Assembly: GCA_963696655.1 (NCBI GenBank)
Contig: CAVOLB010000136.1
Location: 12,927-76,926 of the forward strand
Source: Hypericibacter sp963696655
Lineage (GTDB): Bacteria > Pseudomonadota > Alphaproteobacteria > Dongiales > Dongiaceae
Direction of reading: 5' to 3'
Length of the DNA: 64,000 nucleotides
Shown here: positions 42,982 through 51,734 of the stretch, in pieces
How positions within the stretch are numbered: the first letter of the stretch is position 1
How the letters are laid out: the number at the start of each line of letters is the position of its first letter
Program-made: the position numbers and the translations under genes
Notes under the pieces: generated by a model
Told to the model about the DNA's origin: nothing
Database searches by the model: none
Seen by the model: the letters and a program-made list of their open reading frames with translations, nothing else

Positions 42982-45843
42982 CTATTCCCCGTCGGTATCC
43001 GACGCCGCCGGCTCGGTCTTGGCCTTCGGCTTCGCCTTGGCTTTCGACTTCGCCTTCGATTTGGCCTTGGCCTTCGCGGGCGCCTTGGCCTTGGCCGGCG
43101 GCTTCGCGGTGGCGGAGGCGGCGGCCTTGATCTTGGGGGCCTTGGGCTCCGCCAGCACGGCGTCGTCGTTCGCGGGCCTGGCTTTCGCCCTGGCCTTGGC
43201 GCCGCCGCGCTTCACGCCCTTGGCCTGGGCGCGCGCCTCGATCAGGGCCACGGCCTGCTCGACCGTGAGCTGATCGGGCTCGATGTCCTTGGGCAGGGTC
43301 GCGTTGATCTTGCCATGCTTCACATACTGGCCGTAGCGGCCGGCATGGAGCGTGATGGGCTGGCCGTCGGCGGGATGCTCGCCGATCTTCTTGCCCGGCG
43401 CGCCGCCGCGTCCGCCGCGACCCGTGGAGGGCTCGGCCAGCAGCGCCACGGCCCGGTTCATGCCGATGGTGAGGACGTCGTCATCCTTGCCCAGCGATTT
43501 GAAGCGGTCGCCATGCTTGATATAGGGACCGAAGCGGCTGATGCCGGCGACGATCGGCAGCTGATCCTCGGGATGCGGGCCCAGCAGGCGCGGCAATGAC
43601 AGCAGCGAGAGCGCCTTGTCGAGCGTGACGTCGGCGGGCGACAGGCCGCGCGGCAGCGACACGCGCTTGGGCTTGGGCGGTTCGGGCGTTTCCGGCGCGG
43701 CGTCGGCCGGCGCGGCGCCATTCGCTTTGGTTTTGTCCTCGTCCTTGCCCTTGGCCTTCTTCCTTTTCTTCTTCGGCTTGGGCGCGCCCGGCACGGCCTC
43801 GCCGAGCTGGATGTAAGTGCCGTAAGGACCTTTGCGCAGGCTCACCGGCAAGTTGGTCGCCGGATCCTGGCCCAGCAGCTTCGGCCCCATATCGACGTCG
43901 GAGCCATCCTCGCCATTGCTGACGCCGAGCCGGCGCGTATAGCGGCAATCGGGATAGTTCGAGCAGCCGATGAAGGCGCCGAACTTGCCGAGCTTGAGCG
44001 AGAGCCGGCCCGCCTGGCAGCCCGGGCAGACGCGCGGGTCGGTGCCGTCGGCGCGCTCGGGGAAGAAATGCGGACCCAGCTCCTTGTCGAGCTCGTCGAT
44101 CACCTGGGTGATCGAGAGATCCTTGGTGCCGGCGATGGCGGCGGAGAAGTCCCGCCAGAAATCGCGCAACACCGTCTTCCAGTCGATCCGGCCGCCCGAG
44201 ATCTCGTCGAGCTGGTTCTCCAGATCGGCGGTGAAGTTGTATTCGACATAGCGGTTGAAGAAGCTCTCGAGGAACGCCGTCACGACGCGGCCGCGGTCCT
44301 CGGGCACGAAGCGCTTCTTGTCGATCTTCACATAATCTCGGTCCTGCAGCACCTGGATGATCGAGGCATAGGTCGAGGGCCGGCCGATGCCGAGCTCCTC
44401 CAGGCGCTTCACGAGGCTCGCCTCGGAATAGCGCGGCGGGGGCTGGGTGAAATGCTGCTCCGGCGTGACCTCGGTCGGCGTAACGCCGTCCCGCTCGGTC
44501 AGGTTGGGCAGGCGGCCGCCATTCTCGTCATCCTCGGAAGGATCGTCGCGATCCTCCTGATAGACGGCGAGAAAGCCGTCGAAGGTCACGACCGAGCCCG
44601 TCGCGCGCATGACGGCCTTGCCGTCCTTCGAGACGATGTCGATGCCGACCTGATCGAGCTCGGCGCTCGCCATCTGGCTCGCAACCGTGCGCTTCCAGAT
44701 CAGGTCGTAGAGCCTGGCTTCGTCGGCTTCGAGATAGCGCGCCACGTCGGACGGCTTGCGGGTGATGTCGCTGGGGCGGATGGCCTCGTGGGCCTCCTGC
44801 GCGTTCTTCGCGGTCGATTTGTATTGGCGCGGCTCGGAGGGCACATAGCGCGCGCCATGCTCGGCCGCGACCAGCTTGCGCGCGGCTGCGATCGCTTCCT
44901 GCGACAGCTGCACGCCGTCGGTGCGCATATAGGTGATGAGGCCGACCGTCTCGCCGCCGAGATCGACGCCTTCATAGAGCCGCTGCGCGACGCGCATGGT
45001 GCGGCTGGCGCCGAGGCCCAGCTTGCGCGAGGCCTCTTGTTGTAAAGTGGACGTGGTGAATGGCGGAAAGGGATTGCGGCGGACGGTCTTGCGCTCGACC
45101 GAGCGCACGGTGAAGGGCTCGCCTCCCTTGACGATCGAGACGGCGCGCTGGGCGGCCGCCTCGTTGCCGAGGTCGAACTTCTCGAGCTTCTTGCCGTCGA
45201 GCTCGGTGAGGCGCGCCGGAAAGATCTGGCCGGCGGCGGTGCGGAACTTGCCCTCGACCGTCCAATATTCCTGCGGCTTGAAGGCTTCGATTTCTTCTTC
45301 GCGCTGGCAGATAAGGCGCAGCGCGACCGACTGCACGCGGCCGGCCGAGCGGCTGCCGGGCAGCTTGCGCCACAGCACGGGCGAGAGGGTGAAGCCCACC
45401 AGGTAGTCCAGGGCGCGCCGCGCCAGATAGGCCTCGACCAGCTCCTTGTCGAGCGCGCGCGGGTGGCGCATCGCGTCGAGCACGGCGGATTTGGTCACCT
45501 CGTTGAAGACGACCCGCTCGACCGCGATGCCGTTCAGCGCTTTGCGCCGCTTCAGCTCCTCGGTCAGATGCCAGGAGATGGCCTCGCCCTCGCGGTCCGG
45601 GTCGGTCGCGAGGATCAGCTTGTCGGCGCCCTTGAGCGCGGCGGCGATCTCCTTGAGGCGCTGCTCCCCGCGGCCCTCGACCAGCCAGCTCATGGCGAAG
45701 TCCTCGTCCGGGCGCACGGAGCCGTCCTTCGGCGGAAGGTCGCGCACATGGCCGAAACTGGCCAGCACGTGATAATCCTTGCCGAGATACTTATTGATTG
45801 TCTTCGCCTTGGCAGGCAATTCCACGACGACGACGCTGTTCAT
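42982..45843 (-). CDS. topA: DNA topoisomerase I
   Basis: Relaxes negative supercoils through a 5-prime phosphotyrosine. The 953-residue protein opens MNSVVVVELPAKAKTINKYL (usually ESPAKAK; Leu here). Toprim acidic residues are in LATDPDREGEAISWHL. The catalytic Tyr is in GLITYMRTDGVQLS. A four-cysteine zinc finger CPGC ... CSNYPDC lies near residue 590, followed by topoisomerase C-terminal repeats. The last ~70 residues are a Lys/Ala/Pro-rich basic tail, as in many high-GC bacteria. Downstream gene neighbours are dprA (upstream on this strand) and rnr. Confidence 0.96.
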   Translation of the reverse strand: MNSVVVVELPAKAKTINKYLGKDYHVLASFGHVRDLPPKDGSVRPDEDFAMSWLVEGRGEQRLKEIAAALKGADKLILATDPDREGEAISWHLTEELKRRKALNGIAVERVVFNEVTKSAVLDAMRHPRALDKELVEAYLARRALDYLVGFTLSPVLWRKLPGSRSAGRVQSVALRLICQREEEIEAFKPQEYWTVEGKFRTAAGQIFPARLTELDGKKLEKFDLGNEAAAQRAVSIVKGGEPFTVRSVERKTVRRNPFPPFTTSTLQQEASRKLGLGASRTMRVAQRLYEGVDLGGETVGLITYMRTDGVQLSQEAIAAARKLVAAEHGARYVPSEPRQYKSTAKNAQEAHEAIRPSDITRKPSDVARYLEADEARLYDLIWKRTVASQMASAELDQVGIDIVSKDGKAVMRATGSVVTFDGFLAVYQEDRDDPSEDDENGGRLPNLTERDGVTPTEVTPEQHFTQPPPRYSEASLVKRLEELGIGRPSTYASIIQVLQDRDYVKIDKKRFVPEDRGRVVTAFLESFFNRYVEYNFTADLENQLDEISGGRIDWKTVLRDFWRDFSAAIAGTKDLSITQVIDELDKELGPHFFPERADGTDPRVCPGCQAGRLSLKLGKFGAFIGCSNYPDCRYTRRLGVSNGEDGSDVDMGPKLLGQDPATNLPVSLRKGPYGTYIQLGEAVPGAPKPKKKRKKAKGKDEDKTKANGAAPADAAPETPEPPKPKRVSLPRGLSPADVTLDKALSLLSLPRLLGPHPEDQLPIVAGISRFGPYIKHGDRFKSLGKDDDVLTIGMNRAVALLAEPSTGRGGRGGAPGKKIGEHPADGQPITLHAGRYGQYVKHGKINATLPKDIEPDQLTVEQAVALIEARAQAKGVKRGGAKARAKARPANDDAVLAEPKAPKIKAAASATAKPPAKAKAPAKAKAKSKAKSKAKAKPKAKTEPAASDTDGE

Positions 45844-45945
45844 CGGCTCCGTCTGTTCCGTTTCGGCTCCGCAGGTCCCGCCCGCAATTCCAGTGAGTTA
45901 ACGCATCGCCCGTGACAGGACGGCGCGTCGGCGACAGCGGCGGGA

Positions 45946-47301
45946 CTAATCCGGCAGGAGCGAAACGCGGTCGCCCGGATGGCGCTCCAGCCGGCCGGCG
46001 AGCTCGAAATCGAGCAGCGCCGCCCGCAAGACGGGGGGTGACATTTGGCATCGCCGGACCAGTTCGTCAACCGATACCGGCGCAGAACCCAGCAATTCCG
46101 CGAGTTTGCGGGTAGGTTCGGCCGCTGCCGCCGCCTCGTTTCCAGCCGGCCGCAGGCCGTCTGAAGTGCCGAGACTGGCTCGATTTTCCTTAACGAGGTC
46201 TTGCGCTGCCGGACCGACCCCCGCGGAGGCGGCCTGCGACCCATCGCCCGAGGGGAGATCGGACCGATCCGGGGCGGGCGCAAGGGGCGACTCCGGGGCC
46301 GGGGGTGACAGATAGGTCCGAATTGGGACGATCCCAGCCGGGCTCGAAGGCAGGGGCGAGCCTGTGGCGCCGCCGGCGGTCCTGGGGACCGCACATATAG
46401 AGTGTGGCGCCAGGGCGAGTTCCGGATCGAGCCCCAGATGGAGCAGGGCGTCGGAAGCGGTTTCGACCAGCCCGGCGCCTTCGCGCAGCAGCTGGTTGGT
46501 GCCGCGGCAGCGGGGGTCGAGCGGCGAGCCCGGCACGGCCATGACCTCGCGGCCCTGCTCGAGCGCAAAGCGCGCCGTGGTGAGCGAGCCCGACTTGAGC
46601 GCGGCCTCGATCACTAGCACGCCGCGCGACAGCCCCGAGACCAGGCGATTGCGGCGGGGAAAATGACGCGCCTGCGGCTCGGTGCCGAGCGCCATCTCGG
46701 AAATCAATACGCCGCCTTGGTCGAGGATGGCCTGGGCGAGGCCGTCATGCTCGGGCGGATAGACCTGGTCGAGCCCGCCAGCGAACACCGCGATCGTGCC
46801 GGTGGCGAGCGCACCCTGGTGGGCGGCCGCGTCGATGCCGCGCGCGAGGCCCGACACCACCACGAGGCCGGCGGCCCCCAGATCGCGCGACAGCTCCTCG
46901 GCCAGCTTGCGGCCGCCGACGGAGGCGTTGCGCGCGCCGACCACGCCGATCGACGGGCGCAGAAGAAGGGCGCCATCGCCACGCAACGAGAGCAAGGGCG
47001 GTGCATCCTCGATCGCCGCGAGCGGCTCGGGATAGCCCGCCTCGCCCAGCGTCAGGAATTTTCCGCCGAAGCGGGCGAGGGCGGCGATCTCGTCCTCGGC
47101 CTGCGCGCGCGAGGGCGGACGCAGGATCTCGGCGCCGCTCGCCCGCGCCAGCTCGGGCAGGGCTCGCAGGGCCTCGGCCGCGCTGTGGAAGCGATCCAGC
47201 AATCGGCGAAAAGTGATCGGCCCGATGCTGAAGGTCCGCGCCAGCCGCAGGCGGTCGGCACGTTCGGGATCGCTCAGGGTGGCTTTGCGGGCGGGTGGCA
47301 T
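45946..47301 (-). CDS. dprA: DNA-processing protein DprA
   Basis: Loads RecA on incoming single-stranded DNA during transformation. The 451-residue protein has the SAM-like N-terminal domain, then the Rossmann fold with IGVVGARNASVGGRKLAEEL, LVVVSGLARGIDAAAH and SEMALGTEPQARHFPRRNRL. An unusually long Pro/Ala/Ser-rich linker (about residues 285-375) joins it to the winged helix VSVDELVRRCQMSPPVLRA. ATG 47301 reads MPPARKATLSDPERADRL. It precedes topA by 102 bp on the same strand. No other competence genes are in the window, so natural transformation is not shown by this alone. Confidence 0.93.
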   Translation of the reverse strand: MPPARKATLSDPERADRLRLARTFSIGPITFRRLLDRFHSAAEALRALPELARASGAEILRPPSRAQAEDEIAALARFGGKFLTLGEAGYPEPLAAIEDAPPLLSLRGDGALLLRPSIGVVGARNASVGGRKLAEELSRDLGAAGLVVVSGLARGIDAAAHQGALATGTIAVFAGGLDQVYPPEHDGLAQAILDQGGVLISEMALGTEPQARHFPRRNRLVSGLSRGVLVIEAALKSGSLTTARFALEQGREVMAVPGSPLDPRCRGTNQLLREGAGLVETASDALLHLGLDPELALAPHSICAVPRTAGGATGSPLPSSPAGIVPIRTYLSPPAPESPLAPAPDRSDLPSGDGSQAASAGVGPAAQDLVKENRASLGTSDGLRPAGNEAAAAAEPTRKLAELLGSAPVSVDELVRRCQMSPPVLRAALLDFELAGRLERHPGDRVSLLPD

Positions 47302-47484
47302 GGCGAGGAGTTTATTGTTTTGGAGAATAATCGTCAATATATACAACTTAAAGATGTAGACGGGCGTAAGACGGTCTTGGAAGTCGGCCATTGTCATCGG
47401 GACATCGCCATCCCAACGCATCGCTTGATCGCGTCGCCGATCCGCCTGACCATTGTTTCCAGGATGCCAGCAAGGAGCAGCGCC

Positions 47485-48108
47485 GTGTATCTGCCGCCGG
47501 CCTTTCGCCAGGACGACCTCGCCGAGATTCATGCGACGATGCGCGCGGCGCGGCTCTGCAACTTCGTCACCGCCACTTCCGAGGGCCTGATGGCGACGTC
47601 GCTGCCGCCCATCCTCGACGATAAGGAGGGGGAGCAGGGCGTGCTTTACGGCCATGTCGCTCGCGCCAACCCGCAATGGAAGACCGCGCCGATCGGCGAT
47701 GCCATGGCGCTGTTCACGGGGCCGGACGCCTACGTCACCCCCTCCTGGTATGCGACCAAGCGCGAAACCGGCAAGGTCGTGCCGACCTGGAACTACAGCG
47801 CAGTCCATGCCTATGGCCCGGTCGAGTTCTTCGAAGATGCCGACCGGCTGCTCGCCATCGTGACGCGGCTGACGACCTTGCATGAGACGCCGCGCGCCCA
47901 GCCCTGGGCCGTCAGCGATGCACCGGAAGATTTCGTCAAGGCCCAGCTGCGCGGCATCGTCGGGTTTCGCATGCCGATTGCCCGTCTCGAGGGCAAGCTC
48001 AAGATGAGCCAGAACCGCACCGCCGAGGACCGCGCCGGCGTCGCCGCCGGCCTCGCTTCGAGCGATCGTCCCTCGGATCGCGTGGCGGCGGGGATGATTC
48101 CGAAGTAG
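47485..48108 (+). CDS. FMN-binding negative transcriptional regulator (PaiB-like)
   Basis: A 207-residue member of the PaiB family of flavin-reductase-like split-barrel proteins. The signature block MYxPxxF is here VYLPPAFRQDDLAEIHATMR, followed by LPPILDD, GHVARANPQW, and the conserved WYATKRETGKVVPTWNYSAVHAYG. GTG 47485 is chosen because AAGGAG lies about 9 bp upstream; the in-frame extension further upstream is antisense to dprA. It is divergent from dprA across an AT-rich region. PaiB represses sporulation and protease genes in Bacillus, but the role here is unknown. Confidence 0.88.
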   Translation: MYLPPAFRQDDLAEIHATMRAARLCNFVTATSEGLMATSLPPILDDKEGEQGVLYGHVARANPQWKTAPIGDAMALFTGPDAYVTPSWYATKRETGKVVPTWNYSAVHAYGPVEFFEDADRLLAIVTRLTTLHETPRAQPWAVSDAPEDFVKAQLRGIVGFRMPIARLEGKLKMSQNRTAEDRAGVAAGLASSDRPSDRVAAGMIPK

Positions 48109-48203
48109 GTCCGCGTTACGGCGGAGCCACGTTCTCCGTGCCGCAAGAGGAAGGGGCGCGGCGATAGCTCGAAAGCCGAACTGCGAGCGCCTCAGCCGCC
48201 TTG

Positions 48204-48632
48204 TCAGCCTTGCCTGGCAGGCGGCGGGCTCGTCCAGCGTTCCTGCGCGACGGCGTCGGTCCATGCGGAGCCGAGCGGGAGCAGCGTGAGCCAAGTCTCC
48301 GCGAGTTTGCCCGCCTCGATTCGATAGAGCTGCATGCCGGCTCGGCTGCGCGTTTCGCCGGTGTTCCTATCGGTCCAACTGAGCGTGAAGCGGAACCACG
48401 CGCGGTGGCCCTCGAATGAGTGATCGTACACGGCGAAACGCGTGTTCGGTCGTTCCTCCCGAGTTGCGGCGATCTCCGCTGCGTAGGCTTCGCCTGTGAC
48501 CGTCCGATCGCCTTTTTCGTCATGCCTTCGGTAGGCCTTGCCCAGGCAGCTGGCGATCAGATCGTATTGGCCGTCATGCCAGACCCGCTCCCATCGGTCG
48601 AAGAGATCGCGCGTCACAGACTCGTTCGACAT
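48204..48632 (-). CDS. SnoaL-like / NTF2-fold protein
   Basis: A 142-residue alpha+beta cone-fold protein. The helical start DLFDRWERVWHDGQYDLIASC, a conserved Tyr-Arg-Arg-His, and the beta-strand block SRAGMQLYRIEAGKLAETWL are typical of ester cyclase/SnoaL-like families. No catalytic residues are certain, so the activity is undetermined. It is convergent with the PaiB-like gene. The start MSNESVTRDLFDRW at 48632 is sensible. It lies between the plsY and dprA backbone genes and is probably an accessory insertion there. Confidence 0.75.
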   Translation of the reverse strand: MSNESVTRDLFDRWERVWHDGQYDLIASCLGKAYRRHDEKGDRTVTGEAYAAEIAATREERPNTRFAVYDHSFEGHRAWFRFTLSWTDRNTGETRSRAGMQLYRIEAGKLAETWLTLLPLGSAWTDAVAQERWTSPPPARQG

Positions 48633-48703
48633 CGATGAACCCCTTCAGGCTCGTGGCTCCCTGAATCTCGCCGCTCGTCATTTGCGTGAAGTCTATGGTG
48701 ACC

Positions 48704-48727
48704 CTCCTGACAGCATGGTGTCAGGAG
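48704..48727. terminator. Hairpin downstream of plsY
   Basis: A perfect 9-bp stem CTCCTGACA/TGTCAGGAG has a GCATGG loop. It lies 32 bp past the plsY stop, at the end of the pyrB-pyrC-plsY operon. No T-run is seen, so Rho-independent termination is uncertain. Confidence 0.45.
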
Positions 48728-48758
48728 CCTTCAGCCCGGGGCGGTCGTCGAGCGTCGG

Positions 48759-49391
48759 CTAAGTCTTCTTCTTGCCGATCTTGGGCTCTTCGCCCTTGAG
48801 GAGGCGGCGGATGTTCTCGCGGTGGCGCCACCAGACGAGGGCGCCGAGAAGGAGCGCGAAGACCGCGAGGCGGGGGCCGGCCATCAGCCAGGCATAGAGC
48901 GGCGCCAGGAGGAAGGCCAGCAGCGCCGAGAGCGAGGAGAAGCGGAAGATCAGCGCCGCCGCGAGCCAGGTCACGCAGGCGAGCGCGCCGACGCGCCAGT
49001 CGAGCGCCAGCAGGATGCCGAGACCGGTGGCGACGCCCTTGCCGCCCTTGAATCCGAGCCACACCGGATAGAGATGGCCGAGGATCGCACCGGCGCCGGC
49101 GGCGAGCATCAGCTCGGGGCCGCCGGCATCCCCGCCCGCATATTGCGCGAGCAGCACGGCAGCCGCGCCCTTGGCGCCATCGAGCAGCAGTGTGGCGAGC
49201 GCCAGCGGCTTGTTGCCGGTTCGCAAGACATTGGTAGCGCCGATATTGCCGGAGCCGATCTTGCGGATGTCGCCGAGGCCGGCGGCGCGGGTCAGCAGCA
49301 GGCCGAACGGGATCGAGCCCAGCAGATATCCCAACACCAGGGCAACGACATGAATCCAGGAAAGATCCAAGCTGGAGCCCGGATCGCCCAT
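48759..49391 (-). CDS. plsY: Acyl-phosphate glycerol-3-phosphate acyltransferase PlsY
   Basis: First acylation step of phospholipid synthesis, using acyl-phosphate from PlsX. The 210-residue inner-membrane protein has the conserved loops GYLLGSIPFGLLL, GSGNIGATNVLRTG and GFKGGKGVATGLGILL, and several hydrophobic helices. The ATG at 49391 overlaps the pyrC-like stop (TGATG). In relatives plsY also lies between pyrC and dprA. A Lys-rich C-terminus (KIGKKKT) is present. Confidence 0.96.
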   Translation of the reverse strand: MGDPGSSLDLSWIHVVALVLGYLLGSIPFGLLLTRAAGLGDIRKIGSGNIGATNVLRTGNKPLALATLLLDGAKGAAAVLLAQYAGGDAGGPELMLAAGAGAILGHLYPVWLGFKGGKGVATGLGILLALDWRVGALACVTWLAAALIFRFSSLSALLAFLLAPLYAWLMAGPRLAVFALLLGALVWWRHRENIRRLLKGEEPKIGKKKT

Positions 49392-50707
49392 CAGGCGTAG
49401 GCCTCGAAGACGGTCCGGCCGTCGACCAGGGTGCGCAGCACGCGGCCTTTGACGGCGTGCCCGTCGAAGGGCGAATTCTTCGATTTGCTGCGGAAGTGAT
49501 CGACCTCGATCTTGCCCTCGGCGTCGGGATCGAACAGCAGCAGGTCGGCGGGGGCGCCCTTGGCGAGGCGGCCCTGCGGCAGCCGCAGGATATCGGCGGG
49601 CTTCGTCGACAGGCGGCGGATCAGCTCGATCAGGGTGAGCTTGCCCTGATGCACCAGCGCAAGGGAGAGCGGCAGCAGCGTCTCGAGCCCGACGATGCCG
49701 AATTCGGCATGGACGAAGGGCACGCGCTTGGATTCCGTGTCGTGGGGCGCATGATCGCTGGCAATGGCGTCGATGGTGCCGTCGGCAATGGCGGCGGCGA
49801 TCGCGGCGCGATCGCTTTCGCTGCGCAAGGGAGGCGAGAGCTTCGCGAAGGTGCGGTAGTCGCCGACCTCGGCCTCGGTCAGGGTGAAATAGGGCGGGGC
49901 CGTGTCGCAGGTGATCTTGAGGCCGCGCGCCTTGGCGGCACGGATCGCGGCGACCCCGTCGCTGGTCGAGAGATGGGCGACGTGATAGCGCGCGCCGGTC
50001 ATCGCGACGAGATGAAGATCGCGCTCGATCATCATCACCTCGGCGGCGCGTGGGATGCCGGAGAGGCCGAGACGGGTGGCGAGCTCGCCGCCATTCATCA
50101 CCCCGCCGGCCGCCAGGTCCGGCTCCTCGGGATGCTGCAGGATCAGAAGGTCGAAGGTGCTGGCATAGCTCATGGCGCGGCGCAGCACGCGGGCGCTGGC
50201 AACGGCCTTGGTGCCGTCGGTGAAGCCCAGGGCGCCGTTCTCGGCGAGCAGGCCGAACTCCACGATATCCTTGCCTTCGGTGCCGCGCGTCACGCTGCCG
50301 TAACAATAGACCTTGGTGCCCTTGGTCTCGCGGGCGCGCCGGGCGATGAACTCGACGCCGGACACATGGTCGATCACGGGATCGGTGTTGGGCAGTGTCA
50401 CCATGCTGGTGATGCCGCCGGCCGCGGCCGCCTCGCTGGCGGTCGCGATGGTCTCCTTGTGCTCTTCCCCGGGCTCGCGCAGCTGGACCCGCATATCGAC
50501 CAGGCCCGGGACCAGGCAATGGCCGTCGCAATTGACCTCGATCGCGTCGGCCGGCAGGCCGTGCTGGCCGAGCGCCGGGCCCAGATCGGCGATCTCGCCA
50601 TCGACGATGAGAATGCCGCCGGGGCCGTCATAGCCGGACGCAGGGTCGATCAGCCTGGCGTTGAGAAGGGCGGTCGGGCGGGGCGGTAGCCTGGAGCTGC
50701 GGGTCAT
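49391..50707 (-). CDS. Dihydroorotase-like protein PyrX/PyrC' (metal ligands lost)
   Basis: A 438-residue amidohydrolase-fold protein in the pyrB operon. True dihydroorotases bind zinc through HxH in VDMHVHLREPG; here it is VDMRVQLREPG, with R73 and Q75 replacing both histidines. The third histidine pair segment (usually PHH) reads APPYFTL. The final SDHAPHD is retained. The pattern resembles the noncatalytic pseudo-dihydroorotases that pair with PyrB in some bacteria, where they are structural subunits of aspartate transcarbamoylase. A catalytic DHOase is expected elsewhere in the genome. The start at 50707 is 4 bp after pyrB, and it overlaps plsY by 1 nt. Confidence 0.88.
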   Translation of the reverse strand: MTRSSRLPPRPTALLNARLIDPASGYDGPGGILIVDGEIADLGPALGQHGLPADAIEVNCDGHCLVPGLVDMRVQLREPGEEHKETIATASEAAAAGGITSMVTLPNTDPVIDHVSGVEFIARRARETKGTKVYCYGSVTRGTEGKDIVEFGLLAENGALGFTDGTKAVASARVLRRAMSYASTFDLLILQHPEEPDLAAGGVMNGGELATRLGLSGIPRAAEVMMIERDLHLVAMTGARYHVAHLSTSDGVAAIRAAKARGLKITCDTAPPYFTLTEAEVGDYRTFAKLSPPLRSESDRAAIAAAIADGTIDAIASDHAPHDTESKRVPFVHAEFGIVGLETLLPLSLALVHQGKLTLIELIRRLSTKPADILRLPQGRLAKGAPADLLLFDPDAEGKIEVDHFRSKSKNSPFDGHAVKGRVLRTLVDGRTVFEAYA

Positions 50708-50711
50708 CGCC

Positions 50712-51680
50712 TCAGCTTCCCAGATTGTCGCGCAGGTTTCGGGTCAGCAGATCGAGGCAGGCCATGCGGACGGCCACGCCCATCTCCACCTGCTCGCGGA
50801 TGGCGCTGCGGCCGATATCGTCGGCCACCTCGCTGTCGATCTCGACGCCGCGGTTCATCGGGCCCGGATGCATGATGAGCGCATCGGGCTTGGCCGATCC
50901 CAGCTTGTCGTAGTCCAGGCCGAAGAAGCGGAAATATTCGCGGATCGACGGCACGTAGGAACCCTGCATGCGCTCGGTCTGGAGGCGCAGCATCATCACG
51001 ATGTCGGCGCCGTCGAGGCCTTTGCGCATGTCGGTAAAGGCCTTCACCCCCAGCTTCTCGATAGCACTCGGCAGCAGGGTCGGCGGCGCGATCACCCGCA
51101 CGGTGGCGCCCATCGTCGTGAGAAGGTGGATGTTGGAGCGCGCCACGCGGCTGTGAAGGATGTCGCCGCAGATGGCGACGATCAGGCCTTCGAGCCGGCC
51201 CCGGCGCCCGCGAATCGTCAGCGCATCGAGCAGGGCCTGGGTCGGATGCTCATGGCTGCCGTCGCCGGCATTGATGACGGCGCAATCGACCTTCTGCGAC
51301 AGGAGATTGACGGCGCCCGAGTCTGGATGGCGCACCACCAGCACGTCGGGATGCATGGCGTTGAGGGTGATGGCGGTGTCGAGCAGGGTCTCGCCCTTTT
51401 TGATCGAGCTCGCCTGCACCTGCATGTTGATGACGTCGCCGCCCAGCCGCTTGGCCGCCAGCTCGAAGCTGGTGCGGGTGCGGGTCGAGTTCTCGAAGAA
51501 CAGGTTCATGACCGTGCGGCCGAGGAGAAGCGAGCCCTTCTCCTTCTGGCGCATGCGGTCGATATAGGATTCGGAAAGGTCGAGCAGCCCTGAGATTTCG
51601 TCTCGGGTGAGGCCGTCGATGCCTAGCAAATGGCGGTGCCGGAAGCTGAGTGGGGCCGGCCTTTCGGTGCTGCGGGTCAT
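50712..51680 (-). CDS. pyrB: Aspartate carbamoyltransferase catalytic subunit
   Basis: Makes carbamoyl aspartate in pyrimidine synthesis. The 322-residue protein has the carbamoyl phosphate motif FFENSTRTRTSFELA, the HPTQALLDALTI block, and the aspartate loop MMLRLQTERMQ. ATG 51680 reads MTRSTERPAPLSFRHRHLLG. The frame extends further upstream without conserved residues. It is the first gene of pyrB-pyrX-plsY. The adjacent pseudo-dihydroorotase fits the dodecameric ATCase type. Confidence 0.96.
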   Translation of the reverse strand: MTRSTERPAPLSFRHRHLLGIDGLTRDEISGLLDLSESYIDRMRQKEKGSLLLGRTVMNLFFENSTRTRTSFELAAKRLGGDVINMQVQASSIKKGETLLDTAITLNAMHPDVLVVRHPDSGAVNLLSQKVDCAVINAGDGSHEHPTQALLDALTIRGRRGRLEGLIVAICGDILHSRVARSNIHLLTTMGATVRVIAPPTLLPSAIEKLGVKAFTDMRKGLDGADIVMMLRLQTERMQGSYVPSIREYFRFFGLDYDKLGSAKPDALIMHPGPMNRGVEIDSEVADDIGRSAIREQVEMGVAVRMACLDLLTRNLRDNLGS

Positions 51681-51734
51681 CGAGGCCGGACTATAAGCGC
51701 GGGGTCCTGCGCGGAGCAAGCGAACTGACGCGAT

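Noticed and set aside
42982..43250. Repeat expansion or low-complexity error at the end of topA
   Set aside because: Lys/Ala/Pro-rich tails are common in topoisomerase I of high-GC bacteria and the frame is intact.
46663..47484. Extension of the PaiB-like gene upstream over dprA
   Set aside because: It is antisense to the DprA Rossmann domain. GTG 47485 has a good ribosome site and matches the family N-terminus.
49391..50707. Calling the pyrB-adjacent gene a functional dihydroorotase pyrC
   Set aside because: HxH metal ligands are R73 and Q75 and the later His pair is lost; a pseudo-dihydroorotase fits better.
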